Source: Rhizobium sp.
Lineage (GTDB): Bacteria > Pseudomonadota > Alphaproteobacteria > Rhizobiales > Rhizobiaceae
Direction: 5' to 3'
Assembly (NCBI GenBank): GCA_002796995.1
Contig: PEKW01000015.1
Location: 62,001-126,000 of the forward strand
Length of the DNA stretch: 64,000 bases
The notes beneath the pieces are model-generated. The model was not told the DNA's origin, did not search any database, and was given only the letters and a program-made list of their open reading frames with translations. A program made the translations under genes and the position numbers. Shown here in pieces: positions 23,783-31,773 of this stretch. The stretch's first letter is position 1, and every line of letters begins with the position of its first letter.

Positions 23783-25063
23783 TCAGGCCGCGCGCTCGCG
23801 CCACCAATCCTGCATCTGCAGTTTCCAATAGGTCAACTGGGCGACGGCAAGCCCGGCCAGTCCGCCCGCCCACACCAGCCCGAAGGGCTCGAACAGCTTG
23901 TAGCGGTCGCTGGTACCGAGGATGCCCTCGGCCACGACCTTGCCGCCGATCGCGGTGGTGTTGAGGCCGTGGCCGCCGAAGGCCGTGCAATGCCAGACAC
24001 CCGGCGCCATTTCGCCGATCTGGGGCATGAGGTGGCGGGCATAGGACATCAGCCCCGACCAGGCGAGTTCGGTCTTGAGGCCGGCCAGTTGCGGATAGGT
24101 GTTGACCATTTCGCTGCGCAGTTCGCGCACGAGAGCCTCGGTGGACCCCGCCCGCGTGGTGATCCGCCCGCCCCAGAGCAGTCGGCGTCCGCCGTCGACG
24201 ACCCGGTAGTAGTCACCGGCCCGGCGGTTGTCGCCGATGGCGTCGGTCGTCGCGATCGCCGATGCGATCAGATCCGGGGCCTCCTCGCTGACCATCACAT
24301 AGGTGGCGATCGGCAGGAAGGCGCGCTTCAGGCGTGGGTTCAGGGCTCCGGTATAGCCACCGGTGGAAAAGACGACCTGGCGCGCATCGACGCGTCCGTC
24401 CGCCGTGACGATCTGTTTTGCCGCGCCGTTTAGTCTAGCATCGACCGCAGGGGAATTCTCGTAGATGCGCCCGCCCAGCGTCTCGATCGCGGCGGCAAGG
24501 CCGCGCAGATAGTTCAGGGGGTGAATGTGGAAGGAGCGTCCGTCGCGCAGGCCCTGGAAATAACGCTTCGAGTTCAGCCGCTGCCGGACCTCATGGGTCT
24601 CCAGGTATTCGAGCTCGTAGTCGTACTTGCGCCGGGTCTCCTCGGCATGGGCCTTGAGATCGGCGCCGCCGTCATAGCGCAGGACGCTGAGCACGCCGCT
24701 TGTCGGCGTCGCGTCGGAAATGGAGAGGTCGCGGATGCTGCTGCGGACATATTCCATGCCCTCGATCGACAGCAGATGGAGCTTATGCGCCTTGTCGGCA
24801 CCGGCGATGCGGGCGATGGCATCCGTCCCGGTCGAATAGCCCGGGCCGACGAAGCCGCCATTGCGGCCGGATGCGCCGAAGCCGACGCTCTCAGCCTCGA
24901 GGACGACGACACGCTGGCCGGCCCTTGCCAGCTCGAGCGCGGTTGTCAGACCAGCAAGGCCGGCGCCGACGATGACGGTGTCGCATTCGACCGGGCCGGA
25001 GAGGGTCGCGCGGGTGGCAGCGTCCGCCATGGTGCGGGCGTAATAGGTATCGGGATAAGACAT
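23783..25063 (-). CDS. FAD-dependent amine oxidoreductase (DAO family, PuuB/OrdL-like)
   Basis: A 426-residue flavoprotein of the D-amino-acid-oxidase superfamily. The FAD motif Val-Gly-Ala-Gly-Leu-Ala-Gly-Leu is at 32-39, with Glu56 closing the Rossmann fold. Gly-Phe-Gly-Ala-Ser-Gly-Arg-Asn-Gly-Gly (61-70) is characteristic of the PuuB/OrdL branch that oxidises secondary amines such as gamma-glutamylputrescine. The C-terminus has a hydrophobic stretch (about 395-412). It lies between the binding-protein and permease genes of an amino-acid ABC importer in a fructosamine island. Fructosamines are secondary amines, and bacterial amadoriases belong to the same superfamily, so an Amadori oxidase role is plausible. 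The exact substrate is unproven. Confidence 0.82.
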   Translation of the reverse strand: MSYPDTYYARTMADAATRATLSGPVECDTVIVGAGLAGLTTALELARAGQRVVVLEAESVGFGASGRNGGFVGPGYSTGTDAIARIAGADKAHKLHLLSIEGMEYVRSSIRDLSISDATPTSGVLSVLRYDGGADLKAHAEETRRKYDYELEYLETHEVRQRLNSKRYFQGLRDGRSFHIHPLNYLRGLAAAIETLGGRIYENSPAVDARLNGAAKQIVTADGRVDARQVVFSTGGYTGALNPRLKRAFLPIATYVMVSEEAPDLIASAIATTDAIGDNRRAGDYYRVVDGGRRLLWGGRITTRAGSTEALVRELRSEMVNTYPQLAGLKTELAWSGLMSYARHLMPQIGEMAPGVWHCTAFGGHGLNTTAIGGKVVAEGILGTSDRYKLFEPFGLVWAGGLAGLAVAQLTYWKLQMQDWWRERAA

Positions 25064-25086
25064 TGAGGAAGCATCCGTGGTTGGGA

Positions 25087-25122
25087 AAGCCCGCGGCGAG
25101 TGTTGAACACCGCCACGGGCTT
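25087..25122 (-). terminator. Intercistronic stem-loop after ABC binding-protein gene
   Basis: Arms of 12 bases (25087-25098 and 25111-25122, one mismatch) with a 12-base loop that contains a smaller GTGT/ACAC pairing. It lies 5 bases beyond the binding-protein stop and before the FAD oxidoreductase start. Confidence 0.6.
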
Positions 25123-25127
25123 GTCGA

Positions 25128-25955
25128 TCAGTCGGCGCTGTAATCCTTGCCGTACCACTTGGTGGTCAGGGTCGCGAGCGTGCCGTCCTTCTTCATCTCC
25201 TCGATCAGGCCGCCGACCTTGGCGGTCCATTCTGGATCGACCTTCTCGGCGATCACCACCAGCGGTTCGCGGAAGGCGTACTCGCCTTCGATGACGCGCA
25301 GCGGATAACCGTTCTTGATGGCGTTCTGAGCGGTCTGTTCCGGCGCGATGACCGCGTCGAGACGGACGCCCGGTCCAAGGCGCAGGTCGTCAAAGGGCAG
25401 CATGCTGTCGGCGAAGGTGCGGATTTCGCCCGGTTCCAGCTTGTATTCGATCGGCGGCAGGCCCGGCGCATCGATTTCCAGCTGGCGGCGAACGAAGTCC
25501 TCCGAGGTGGTGGCGGTTTCGACCCCGATGATCTTGCCCTTCAGATCGGCGACCGACTTGGCTTCGCTGTCCTTGTGCACGACATAGACATAGGGGCTGT
25601 AGTAGTAGATCCCGACGAAATCGATGACCTGGGCGCGCGCCTTGGTCGGGGTGACGGAGCCGACGCCCAGATCGTAACGGCCCTGCCAGCGGCCGCCGGT
25701 CAGGGTCTGCCAGTCCGGCGTTTCGAAGGTGACTTCGACGCCGAGACGCTTGGCGATTTCCCGCGACACGTCGATGTCGAAGCCGACCATCTCGTTGTTG
25801 TCGTCGAGGAAGCTCTGCGGCGGCCAGCCGCTGTTGGTGGCCACGACCATGGCCTTCTTTTCCATGACGCGGTCGAGCGTCGCGCCGGCATGGGCCATGC
25901 CGGCCATTGCCAGCGCGGTGGCGCCAATGGCGAGTTTCATGAGCAATCTGTTCAA
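25128..25955 (-). CDS. ABC importer substrate-binding protein, polar amino acid type
   Basis: A 275-residue periplasmic protein of solute-binding family 3 with a signal peptide (about 1-23, ending Ala-His-Ala). The ligand fold begins Asn-Ser-Gly-Trp-Pro-Pro-Gln-Ser-Phe and has Gly-Phe-Asp-Ile-Asp-Val-Ser-Arg-Glu-Ile-Ala, both family signatures. I place the start at the TTG (25953-25955): AAGGAGG stands 5 bases upstream of it, whereas the in-frame ATG at 25973 lies upstream of that site, and the ATG at 25940 is 20 bases too far. It is first in the minus-strand arm of the fructosamine island, under an operator copy at 26004-26015. Confidence 0.88.
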   Translation of the reverse strand: MNRLLMKLAIGATALAMAGMAHAGATLDRVMEKKAMVVATNSGWPPQSFLDDNNEMVGFDIDVSREIAKRLGVEVTFETPDWQTLTGGRWQGRYDLGVGSVTPTKARAQVIDFVGIYYYSPYVYVVHKDSEAKSVADLKGKIIGVETATTSEDFVRRQLEIDAPGLPPIEYKLEPGEIRTFADSMLPFDDLRLGPGVRLDAVIAPEQTAQNAIKNGYPLRVIEGEYAFREPLVVIAEKVDPEWTAKVGGLIEEMKKDGTLATLTTKWYGKDYSAD

Positions 25956-26003
25956 GCAGTCCTCCTTCGGCATGTCAGCCTTTTTTGTTCCCGGATATGT
26001 AAG

Positions 26004-26015
26004 ATGTCTGACAAC
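26004..26015. promoter_or_regulatory. GntR operator candidate, site 3
   Basis: ATGTCTGACAAC: matches 10 of the 11 bases of TTGTCTGACAA upstream of the GntR-UTRA gene, with the perfect core TGTC-T-GACA. It lies 49 bases upstream of the TTG start of the ABC binding protein, 7 kb from the regulator gene. Confidence 0.55.
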
Positions 26016-26182
26016 GCATCTTGAAAACGGATGCCGGTCGAGTCAAGCGGGAATACGGCGGCCGGTCATGAAACAAACTGATGGCGCTATTCGCAGCGGT
26101 GATGGAAAGGCGGATCGGGCCGCGGTGCGCTACTGAGTTTTCCGCTCCAATCGAGGGCCGGCCACACAGTATGAGGATTTTG

Positions 26183-26200
26183 CATTGACCTCGCTCAATG
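26183..26200. promoter_or_regulatory. Palindrome upstream of aromatic TRAP operon
   Basis: CATTGA-N6-TCAATG, perfect 6-base arms, 5 bases from the larger palindrome at 26205-26221. It could be a second regulator site or the other half of a composite operator. Confidence 0.35.
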
Positions 26201-26204
26201 GTTC

Positions 26205-26221
26205 TGTCCGCCAGGCGGACA
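26205..26221. promoter_or_regulatory. Perfect 17-bp palindrome, candidate IclR operator
   Basis: TGTCCGCCAGGCGGACA: 8-base arms around one base, 153 bases upstream of the DctQ start. A related site (14 of 17 bases) lies upstream of the carboxymuconolactone-decarboxylase-like gene at 34068-34084, and a shorter related one at 29198-29212. The IclR regulator at the end of this operon is the natural candidate to bind it. Confidence 0.5.
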
Positions 26222-26373
26222 CATTTGGCGATTGTCTCACCCTTTTGCGCTGCCACGTACTAAAGCGGATGCCGGAACGAAATGCGCTATCTGGGAGGAG
26301 CGACGCGGATGCATTCAACACACGGTCGGATCATTGAGTGGATGTCTGCGGACGACCGGCAGGGGCTGCGCTG

Positions 26374-26853
26374 ATGGCAAGGAAGGCAAGTTTCCTGTTG
26401 TCGGCCCTGCTGCTCGGCGGTGCCGCCGGCTGCTTTCTGCTCGGTGCCGGGGTGACCGTCGTTGACGTCGTACTGAGGGCCGTGGCCGGTCGCAATGTGC
26501 CCGGTGCCATCGAAATCACCTCCTTCACCATCGGCCTTGGAGCGCTCCTGTCCATGCCGGTCTGCTATACCACCCGCACGCATGTGACGGCGAAGCTTGT
26601 CTCCGAGCTTGCGCCTGGACGTTTTGCGCGCCCCTTCGGTCTGCTAGGCGCGGCCGTGTCCATCCTGTTTGCTGCAGCTTTGCTGTGGATCGTGGCGGAG
26701 AATACGTTGTCGAAGCTCGGTTCGCCCGAGACCTCGCCGGATCTTGGCCTTCCGGTGCCAGCCCTCCTGCTCGTCGTGACGGCGACGCTCGTCTTGGCCC
26801 TTGCCTCGGCCTTCGTCGGCCTGTGGCTCGAACTGCGCAAAGCGAGGGCATGA
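26374..26853 (+). CDS. TRAP transporter small permease (DctQ), aromatic locus
   Basis: A 159-residue four-helix DctQ-family subunit. Hydrophobic segments are at about 5-28, 41-60, 78-102 and 125-150. It shows Asp-Val-Val-Leu-Arg after helix 1 and Pro-Gly-Ala-Ile-Glu-Ile-Thr, the DctQ linker. The frame is open from 26338, but the ATG at 26374 follows AGGGG by 8 bases. It is first in the operon, with its stop overlapping the DctM ribosome site (1-base gap). It serves a TRAP importer placed directly before an aromatic ring-cleavage pathway. Confidence 0.83.
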   Translation: MARKASFLLSALLLGGAAGCFLLGAGVTVVDVVLRAVAGRNVPGAIEITSFTIGLGALLSMPVCYTTRTHVTAKLVSELAPGRFARPFGLLGAAVSILFAAALLWIVAENTLSKLGSPETSPDLGLPVPALLLVVTATLVLALASAFVGLWLELRKARA

Positions 26854-26854
26854 G

Positions 26855-28156
26855 ATGAGCGGCATCGTCCTCGGCGGCATCGGCTTTGCCGCTGCAATAG
26901 CCATGATCTTTCTCGAAATTCCCGTTGCGGTCAGCCTTGGACTGGTGGGGCTTGCCGGATGTGCGCTGATCATCGGCGTCGACGGCACGGTCGCCATGGG
27001 GGCGACCACCATCTGGGACAGCCTGACCAACTACACGCTCACCATGCTGCCGCTCTTCGTGCTGATGGGCAATCTGGCGGCCAATAGCGGGCTCTCCGGC
27101 CGCCTCTACCGATCGATGTCGGTGCTGATCGGACACCGCCGCGGCGGCCTGGCCCTTGCGACGATCGGGGCCTCGGCGGGCTTCGGCATGATCTCGGGTT
27201 CCTCGCTTGCGACCACGGCCACGATGGGGCGCATCGCCCTGCCGGAAATGCGCGCAGCCGGCTACTCGACGGCGCTTTCGGCCGGTTCGGTGGCCGCGGG
27301 CGGCACGCTCGGCATTCTCATTCCGCCCTCGACGGTCCTCGTCATCTATGCCTTCATCGCCGAACAGTCGATCCGCTCGCTGCTTCTGGCGACGGCGGGG
27401 CCGATCGTGATCGCCATCTCGCTCTATTGCCTGGCGATCTGGCTGCCGATCCGGCTTGGCTGGTCGGAGGCCCCGAGCCGCGACCGCGCCGGCCGGGCCG
27501 AGCGCCTGGAGGCGATCCGCGAACTGGTTCCCCCGGTCGGCATTTTCGGCCTCATCATGGGCGGTCTCTATTCCGGCGCGTTCACCGCCAATGAGACCGC
27601 GGCGATCGGGGCGGCGGTCGTGCTGGCCTATGGCGTGTTCGCGCGCTGCCTTTCGCTCAAGGGCTTCGCCAGCGCCGCCATGGACACGGCCCTGACCTGC
27701 GGCGCCCTCTATCTGGTGCTGATTGCGGCCAACCTGTTCAACTTCTTCCTGGCGCTCTCGGGCCTGCCCTTTGCGCTGACCGGACTGTTTTCCGGCATCA
27801 TGGGCCATCCGCTGCTCGTCATCCTGCTGATGCTGGTGATCTATCTGGTGCTCGGCACGCTGATGGACAGTCTCGCCATGCTTCTGCTGACGGTGCCGCT
27901 GTTCGTGCCGATTGCCCAGGCGGCCGGCATCGACCTGGTATGGTTCGGCATATTCGCGGTCATGGTGGTCGAGATGGGCCTGATCACGCCGCCGGTCGGG
28001 ATGAACCTGTTCGTCCTCAAGAGCACCAATCCGGACATCGAGATGATGCAGCTGTGGCGCGGGGTCACGCCCTTCGTCGTGGCCGACCTCGTCCGCGTCT
28101 TCATCATCATTGCCGTCCCAGCCATCGTCACCTGGCTGCCGCACAACGCACTCTGA
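26855..28156 (+). CDS. TRAP transporter large permease (DctM), aromatic locus
   Basis: The 433-residue transport subunit with about 12 helices. Family stretches: Ser-Gly-Ser-Ser-Leu-Ala-Thr-Thr-Ala-Thr-Met-Gly near 112-123, Gly-Ile-Leu-Ile-Pro-Pro-Ser-Thr near 152-159, Phe-Thr-Ala-Asn-Glu-Thr-Ala-Ala-Ile-Gly near 243-252, and Leu-Ile-Thr-Pro-Pro-Val-Gly-Met-Asn near the C-terminus. It is co-translated with DctQ (1-base gap), and 27 bases before the binding-protein gene. The Q-M-P order differs from the P-Q-M order in the other two TRAP loci here. Confidence 0.92.
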   Translation: MSGIVLGGIGFAAAIAMIFLEIPVAVSLGLVGLAGCALIIGVDGTVAMGATTIWDSLTNYTLTMLPLFVLMGNLAANSGLSGRLYRSMSVLIGHRRGGLALATIGASAGFGMISGSSLATTATMGRIALPEMRAAGYSTALSAGSVAAGGTLGILIPPSTVLVIYAFIAEQSIRSLLLATAGPIVIAISLYCLAIWLPIRLGWSEAPSRDRAGRAERLEAIRELVPPVGIFGLIMGGLYSGAFTANETAAIGAAVVLAYGVFARCLSLKGFASAAMDTALTCGALYLVLIAANLFNFFLALSGLPFALTGLFSGIMGHPLLVILLMLVIYLVLGTLMDSLAMLLLTVPLFVPIAQAAGIDLVWFGIFAVMVVEMGLITPPVGMNLFVLKSTNPDIEMMQLWRGVTPFVVADLVRVFIIIAVPAIVTWLPHNAL

Positions 28157-28183
28157 TCCAACGGGCATTACGGGAGGAAAACC

Positions 28184-29179
28184 ATGCTCAAGACAGTTCT
28201 CAAGACCGCGGCCATCGCATTGGCGCTGGCGGCACCCGCTCAGGCCCGCGAAATGCGCGTCTCCTCGCATGAGCCGCAGCAGGGCTTTTATTCCGCGAAG
28301 ATCCTTCAGGCGTGGATCGACCAGATCAACCCCAAGCTCTCCGACGACAACAAGTTCAAGCTCTATCCCGGCGCCATCCTCGGAGCGCCGCCGGCGCAGG
28401 CGCAACTGGTCAAGGCCGGCGTTGCCGACATTTCCCTGGTGGTTCCGACCTATACGCCCGGATTGTTCCCGATGTCCGGTGTCGTCGAAGTTCCGGCAAT
28501 CGCCCAGAGCTCCAAGCAGGGCACGAAGATCCTGAACGCCCTTGCCGAGCAAGGGGCACTCGACAAGGAGTATGGCGACTACAAGATCATCGCCCTGTTC
28601 ACCACGCCGGGGTACCGCTTTCTGATGAGCGGTGAAGGCGCCCGCACGCCGGACGACATCAAGGGCAAGAAGCTGCGCGCACCTTCGCAGTTCGGCTCTG
28701 TCCTTCTCGGCATGGTCGGGGCGGCAGGCGTCTCCCTTCCCGCGCCGCAGGTCTATGAAAACCTGGAGCGGGGCGTGGTGGCCGGTGCGGTCTGGGTGAT
28801 GGACGCCTATCGCACCTTCCGCCTGGACGAGGTGGCGACATCGATCATCACCACGCGCTTCACCGCCCAACCCATGGCCATCCTGATGAACAAGGAAACC
28901 TATGCGTCTCTGCCTGAGGCCGACCGCGCCGTGCTCGACAGCATGTCCGGGGCAAAAACGGCCGAGTGGATAGCGGGCGTCGTGGACGCGGCCGATGCCA
29001 GCATCGAGGCCGACTACCGCTCCGCCGGCAAGGTGAACTTCATCGAACTGACCGAGGCCGAGCAGGCGAAGTGGGACGCGGCCCTGTCCGGCGCCGCCGA
29101 CAAGTGGGTGGAAACGCAGGCTGATCCGGACAATGCCCGGAAAGTCCTGGAAACGGCGCGCAAGATTTCCGCCGAGTAG
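28184..29179 (+). CDS. TRAP solute-binding protein (DctP), aromatic locus
   Basis: A 331-residue periplasmic binding protein with a signal peptide (about 1-21, Ala-Gln-Ala). The ligand arginine motif Lys-Lys-Leu-Arg-Ala-Pro-Ser is near 163-169. The following helix and Glu-Arg-Gly-Val-Val-Ala-Gly-Ala segment fit DctP. It diverges clearly from the two other DctP proteins in the window. A GGGAGGAAAACC site precedes the ATG. Directly downstream are a ring-cleavage dioxygenase and an aromatic hydroxylase, so an aromatic carboxylate, for example a phenylpropanoid, is the expected cargo. Confidence 0.85.
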   Translation: MLKTVLKTAAIALALAAPAQAREMRVSSHEPQQGFYSAKILQAWIDQINPKLSDDNKFKLYPGAILGAPPAQAQLVKAGVADISLVVPTYTPGLFPMSGVVEVPAIAQSSKQGTKILNALAEQGALDKEYGDYKIIALFTTPGYRFLMSGEGARTPDDIKGKKLRAPSQFGSVLLGMVGAAGVSLPAPQVYENLERGVVAGAVWVMDAYRTFRLDEVATSIITTRFTAQPMAILMNKETYASLPEADRAVLDSMSGAKTAEWIAGVVDAADASIEADYRSAGKVNFIELTEAEQAKWDAALSGAADKWVETQADPDNARKVLETARKISAE

Positions 29180-29197
29180 CACCCGAGACGCATCCGC

Positions 29198-29251
29198 GTC
29201 CGCCCAGCGGACGGGCGCGGATCAAGGCTCCGGCCATCGCCTCGCGATGGC
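29198..29251 (+). terminator. Two stem-loops after TRAP binding-protein gene
   Basis: GTCCGC-N3-GCGGAC (29198-29212) and then GCCATCGC-N3-GCGATGGC (29233-29251), both perfect, between the DctP stop (29179) and the dioxygenase start (29291). There is no T-run. The first is also similar to the candidate operator at 26205, so it may be a DNA site instead of, or as well as, an RNA hairpin. Confidence 0.55.
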
Positions 29252-29290
29252 TAGGATCACCCCTTCCGAAACCTATGGATGGAGACGACC

Positions 29291-30271
29291 ATGGCAATCA
29301 ATGCTCTGGGCTATCTTGGCGTGCGCTCCGACCGGCTCGACGACTGGTCCGACTTCGCAGGCAAGCTGCTGGGAATGCAGCAGATCGATCGTGGCGGCAA
29401 GGCATTGGCCTTCCGTATGGATGACCGCGTGCAGAGGCTTCTCGTCTCCGACGAGCCCGGCGAGACGCTGGCTTTTCTCGGCTTCGAGGTCGAACACAAG
29501 AGCGACCTGCAGCATTATGCGGTCCGCCTGGACAAGGCCGGCGTGCCGGTCCACCTCGGCAGCGGCGAGCTCAGCGATCGTCGTTTCGTCGGCGACCTCA
29601 TCTGGTTCGAGGATCCGGCCGGAAACCGGGTCGAGCTGTTCCACGCGCCGATGATCGCTTCCGATCCCTTCGATCCCGGCCGTCCGATCGACGGCTTCAT
29701 GACAGGACCGCTCGGCATGGGCCATGCGGTGCTGCATGTGGAGGACATCGAGGTGATGCTGCCCTTCTACCGCGATCTCCTCGACTTCCATGTGTCGGAT
29801 TACGGGCTGGCACCTTACGGCCTCTATTTCTTCCACCTCAACGAGCGGCATCATTCCTTCGCCATGGTCGGTTCCGGCCGGCAGGGTTTCCATCACTTCA
29901 TGGTCGAGTTCCAGAACCTCGATGATATCGGCCAGGGATATGACCTCGCCCAGCTCGACGAGGGGCGGGTCGCCTATACGCTCGGCCGGCACACCAATGA
30001 CTACATGACGTCCTTCTACGCCAACTCGCCTTCCGGCTTCTTCGTCGAGAACGGCTGGGGCGGGCGGCTCATCGATCCGGCGACCTGGAAGCCGCACGAG
30101 ACCCATGACGGGCCGAGCTTCTGGGGGCACGAACGGCTCTATCTGGCCGAGGACGAAGGACGCAAGCGCCTGCGCGACATGCGGCTCGACGCGGCCGCGC
30201 GCGGACGCCGCTCGCCGCCGGTGGCCGACTGCCCCTGGCTCTACGGTGAACTTGCAAGGCGAGGAAAGTGA
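29291..30271 (+). CDS. Type I extradiol ring-cleavage dioxygenase (VOC family)
   Basis: A 326-residue two-domain VOC protein of the BphC/2,3-dihydroxybiphenyl dioxygenase type, which splits a catechol ring next to the two hydroxyls with O2 and Fe(II). Candidate iron ligands are His145 (Gly-Met-Gly-His-Ala-Val-Leu-His), His202 (Gly-Phe-His-His-Phe-Met-Val-Glu) and Glu253 (Gly-Phe-Phe-Val-Glu-Asn-Gly), at the spacing of BphC (146/210/260). The ATG at 29291 follows GGAGACGACC. The next gene, an aromatic hydroxylase, starts 2 bases after its stop, so hydroxylation then meta-cleavage is the likely chemistry. The exact catechol is unknown. Confidence 0.87.
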   Translation: MAINALGYLGVRSDRLDDWSDFAGKLLGMQQIDRGGKALAFRMDDRVQRLLVSDEPGETLAFLGFEVEHKSDLQHYAVRLDKAGVPVHLGSGELSDRRFVGDLIWFEDPAGNRVELFHAPMIASDPFDPGRPIDGFMTGPLGMGHAVLHVEDIEVMLPFYRDLLDFHVSDYGLAPYGLYFFHLNERHHSFAMVGSGRQGFHHFMVEFQNLDDIGQGYDLAQLDEGRVAYTLGRHTNDYMTSFYANSPSGFFVENGWGGRLIDPATWKPHETHDGPSFWGHERLYLAEDEGRKRLRDMRLDAAARGRRSPPVADCPWLYGELARRGK

Positions 30272-30273
30272 CT

Positions 30274-31770
30274 ATGAAACAATACGATGTGGCCATCGTC
30301 GGCTATGGCCCGGCCGGCGCGACGCTTGCGCATCTTCTCGGCCAGTGCGGGCTCGACGTCATCGTGCTGGAACGCGAGACGGCGGCCTACCACCTGCCAC
30401 GCGCCGTGCATTTCGATGCCGAGGTGATGCGGGTCTTCCAGTGGGTCGGCATTGCCGATGCCATGGAGCCGCTCACGGCGCGCCATCCCGGGATGCGCTT
30501 CGTCGACCGGGACGGCAATCTGCTGCTCGACTGGCCGCGGCCGCCGGGCATCGGGCCGCAGGGCTGGCGGGCGAACTATCGCTTTCATCAGCCGGATCTC
30601 GAGAAACTACTGCGCGAGCGCCTGGCGGAGATGAAGACCGTCACTGTGCGCACCCGTGCCGATGTGTTCTTCGTCGAAGACCAGGGCGACCGCGTCGAGC
30701 TGCGTTTCGAGGACATGAGCCGGGGCAAGGTCGAGCGCATCGCGGCGAAATATGTCGTCGGCTGCGACGGCGCCCGCTCGATCGTCCGCCGCTATATCGA
30801 GACCGGCATGGAGGACTACGGCTTTCACGAGCGCTGGCTGGTGATCGACGTGGTGTTGAACAAGGACAAGCCCGAACTCGGCGACCATTCGATCCAGTAT
30901 TGCGTGCCCGAGCGCCCTGCGACCTATGTGCGCGGTCCCGGCCTTCGCCGGCGCTGGGAAATCACCGTGCGGCCGGACGAGGATTCTGCCGCAATCGCCA
31001 AGCCCGAACGGGTATGGGAGCTCCTGTCACCCTGGCTGAAGCCGGAGGAGGCCGTTCTCGAACGCACCGCCGTCTACGTCTTCCATTCGCTGGTCGCCGA
31101 TCACTGGCGCAAGGGCCGGCTGCTGCTGGCGGGCGACGCCTGTCACCAGACCCCGCCCTTCATGGGGCAGGGCATGTGCGCGGGAACCCGCGACGTCGCC
31201 AATCTCTATTGGAAGCTCGCACTCGTCTGTCAGGACAAGGTGCGCGGGGCAGACGCAGAACGCCTGCTCGACACCTATGAGAGCGAGCGCAAGCCGAATG
31301 CGCGGGAATATATCACCACTGCGGTGCGGCTCGGCGGGCTGATCAACACCTGCGGCACGGAAGCGGCGCTGCGGGCGGCCCTGCCGACCGCGAGCGGATC
31401 TGCGCGGATGGAATCCATCGCGCCGCCGATCGGCCCCGGCCTCGGCGTCGGCGAGAAGGCCGGGCGCCTGTTCGGCCAGCCGCGGCTGGCCGATGGCCGG
31501 CTGATGGACGATCTCCTGAAGCACCGATTCGTCGTGGTCGCGGAGCAGGCGCTGGCGGAGGGCCTGTCGCTGCCGTCCGGCGTCGGCCTGGTCACGACCG
31601 TCACTTCACCCGACGCGGCAGAGCATCTCGCCCGGCTCGACACCCGCGCGGTCGTGCTACGCCCCGATCGCCATACGCTCGGATGCGCCGACACGCCCGA
31701 GGCGCTCGCGGCGCTCGTGGCACACATCCCTTTGAACCCTGTCGAATCCCAAGAACCGGAGATGATCTGA
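30274..31770 (+). CDS. FAD-dependent aromatic hydroxylase, MhpA-like
   Basis: A 498-residue class A flavin monooxygenase. It shows the FAD motif Gly-Tyr-Gly-Pro-Ala-Gly (10-15), the Gly-Cys-Asp-Gly-Ala-Arg-Ser (163-169) NAD(P)H/FAD motif, and Ala-Gly-Asp-Ala-Cys-His-Gln-Thr-Pro-Pro-Phe-Met-Gly-Gln-Gly-Met (286-301). The last is a hallmark of MhpA-type 3-(3-hydroxyphenyl)propionate hydroxylases. It is about 50 residues shorter than E. coli MhpA at the C-terminus. I prefer the ATG at 30274 (GAGGAAAG 5 bases upstream) to the GTG at 30268. It makes the catechol for the upstream extradiol dioxygenase. A related 3-hydroxyphenyl or resorcinol-like substrate is possible. Confidence 0.87.
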   Translation: MKQYDVAIVGYGPAGATLAHLLGQCGLDVIVLERETAAYHLPRAVHFDAEVMRVFQWVGIADAMEPLTARHPGMRFVDRDGNLLLDWPRPPGIGPQGWRANYRFHQPDLEKLLRERLAEMKTVTVRTRADVFFVEDQGDRVELRFEDMSRGKVERIAAKYVVGCDGARSIVRRYIETGMEDYGFHERWLVIDVVLNKDKPELGDHSIQYCVPERPATYVRGPGLRRRWEITVRPDEDSAAIAKPERVWELLSPWLKPEEAVLERTAVYVFHSLVADHWRKGRLLLAGDACHQTPPFMGQGMCAGTRDVANLYWKLALVCQDKVRGADAERLLDTYESERKPNAREYITTAVRLGGLINTCGTEAALRAALPTASGSARMESIAPPIGPGLGVGEKAGRLFGQPRLADGRLMDDLLKHRFVVVAEQALAEGLSLPSGVGLVTTVTSPDAAEHLARLDTRAVVLRPDRHTLGCADTPEALAALVAHIPLNPVESQEPEMI

Positions 31771-31773
31771 CCC

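Larger units (their letters stand above)
25956..26373. other. 418-base divergent intergenic region with candidate operators
   Basis: It separates the fructosamine-island binding protein (minus) from the aromatic-locus TRAP operon (plus). No gene is supported here. It contains the third copy of the GntR-type motif (26004-26015) near the minus-strand gene, and two palindromes nearer the plus-strand operon (26183-26200 and 26205-26221). Promoters for both directions must lie here. Confidence 0.6.

Noticed and set aside
341..29179. The three DctP genes as recent duplicates or repeats
   Set aside because: Their proteins share only family motifs, and gene orders differ (P-Q-M twice, Q-M-P once), so they are old paralogues.
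26525..29182. An 885-codon open frame on the minus strand
   Set aside because: It lies opposite three clear TRAP genes, has Arg/Gly/Asp/His-rich low-complexity composition and no family motif; it is a high-GC shadow of genes on the other strand.
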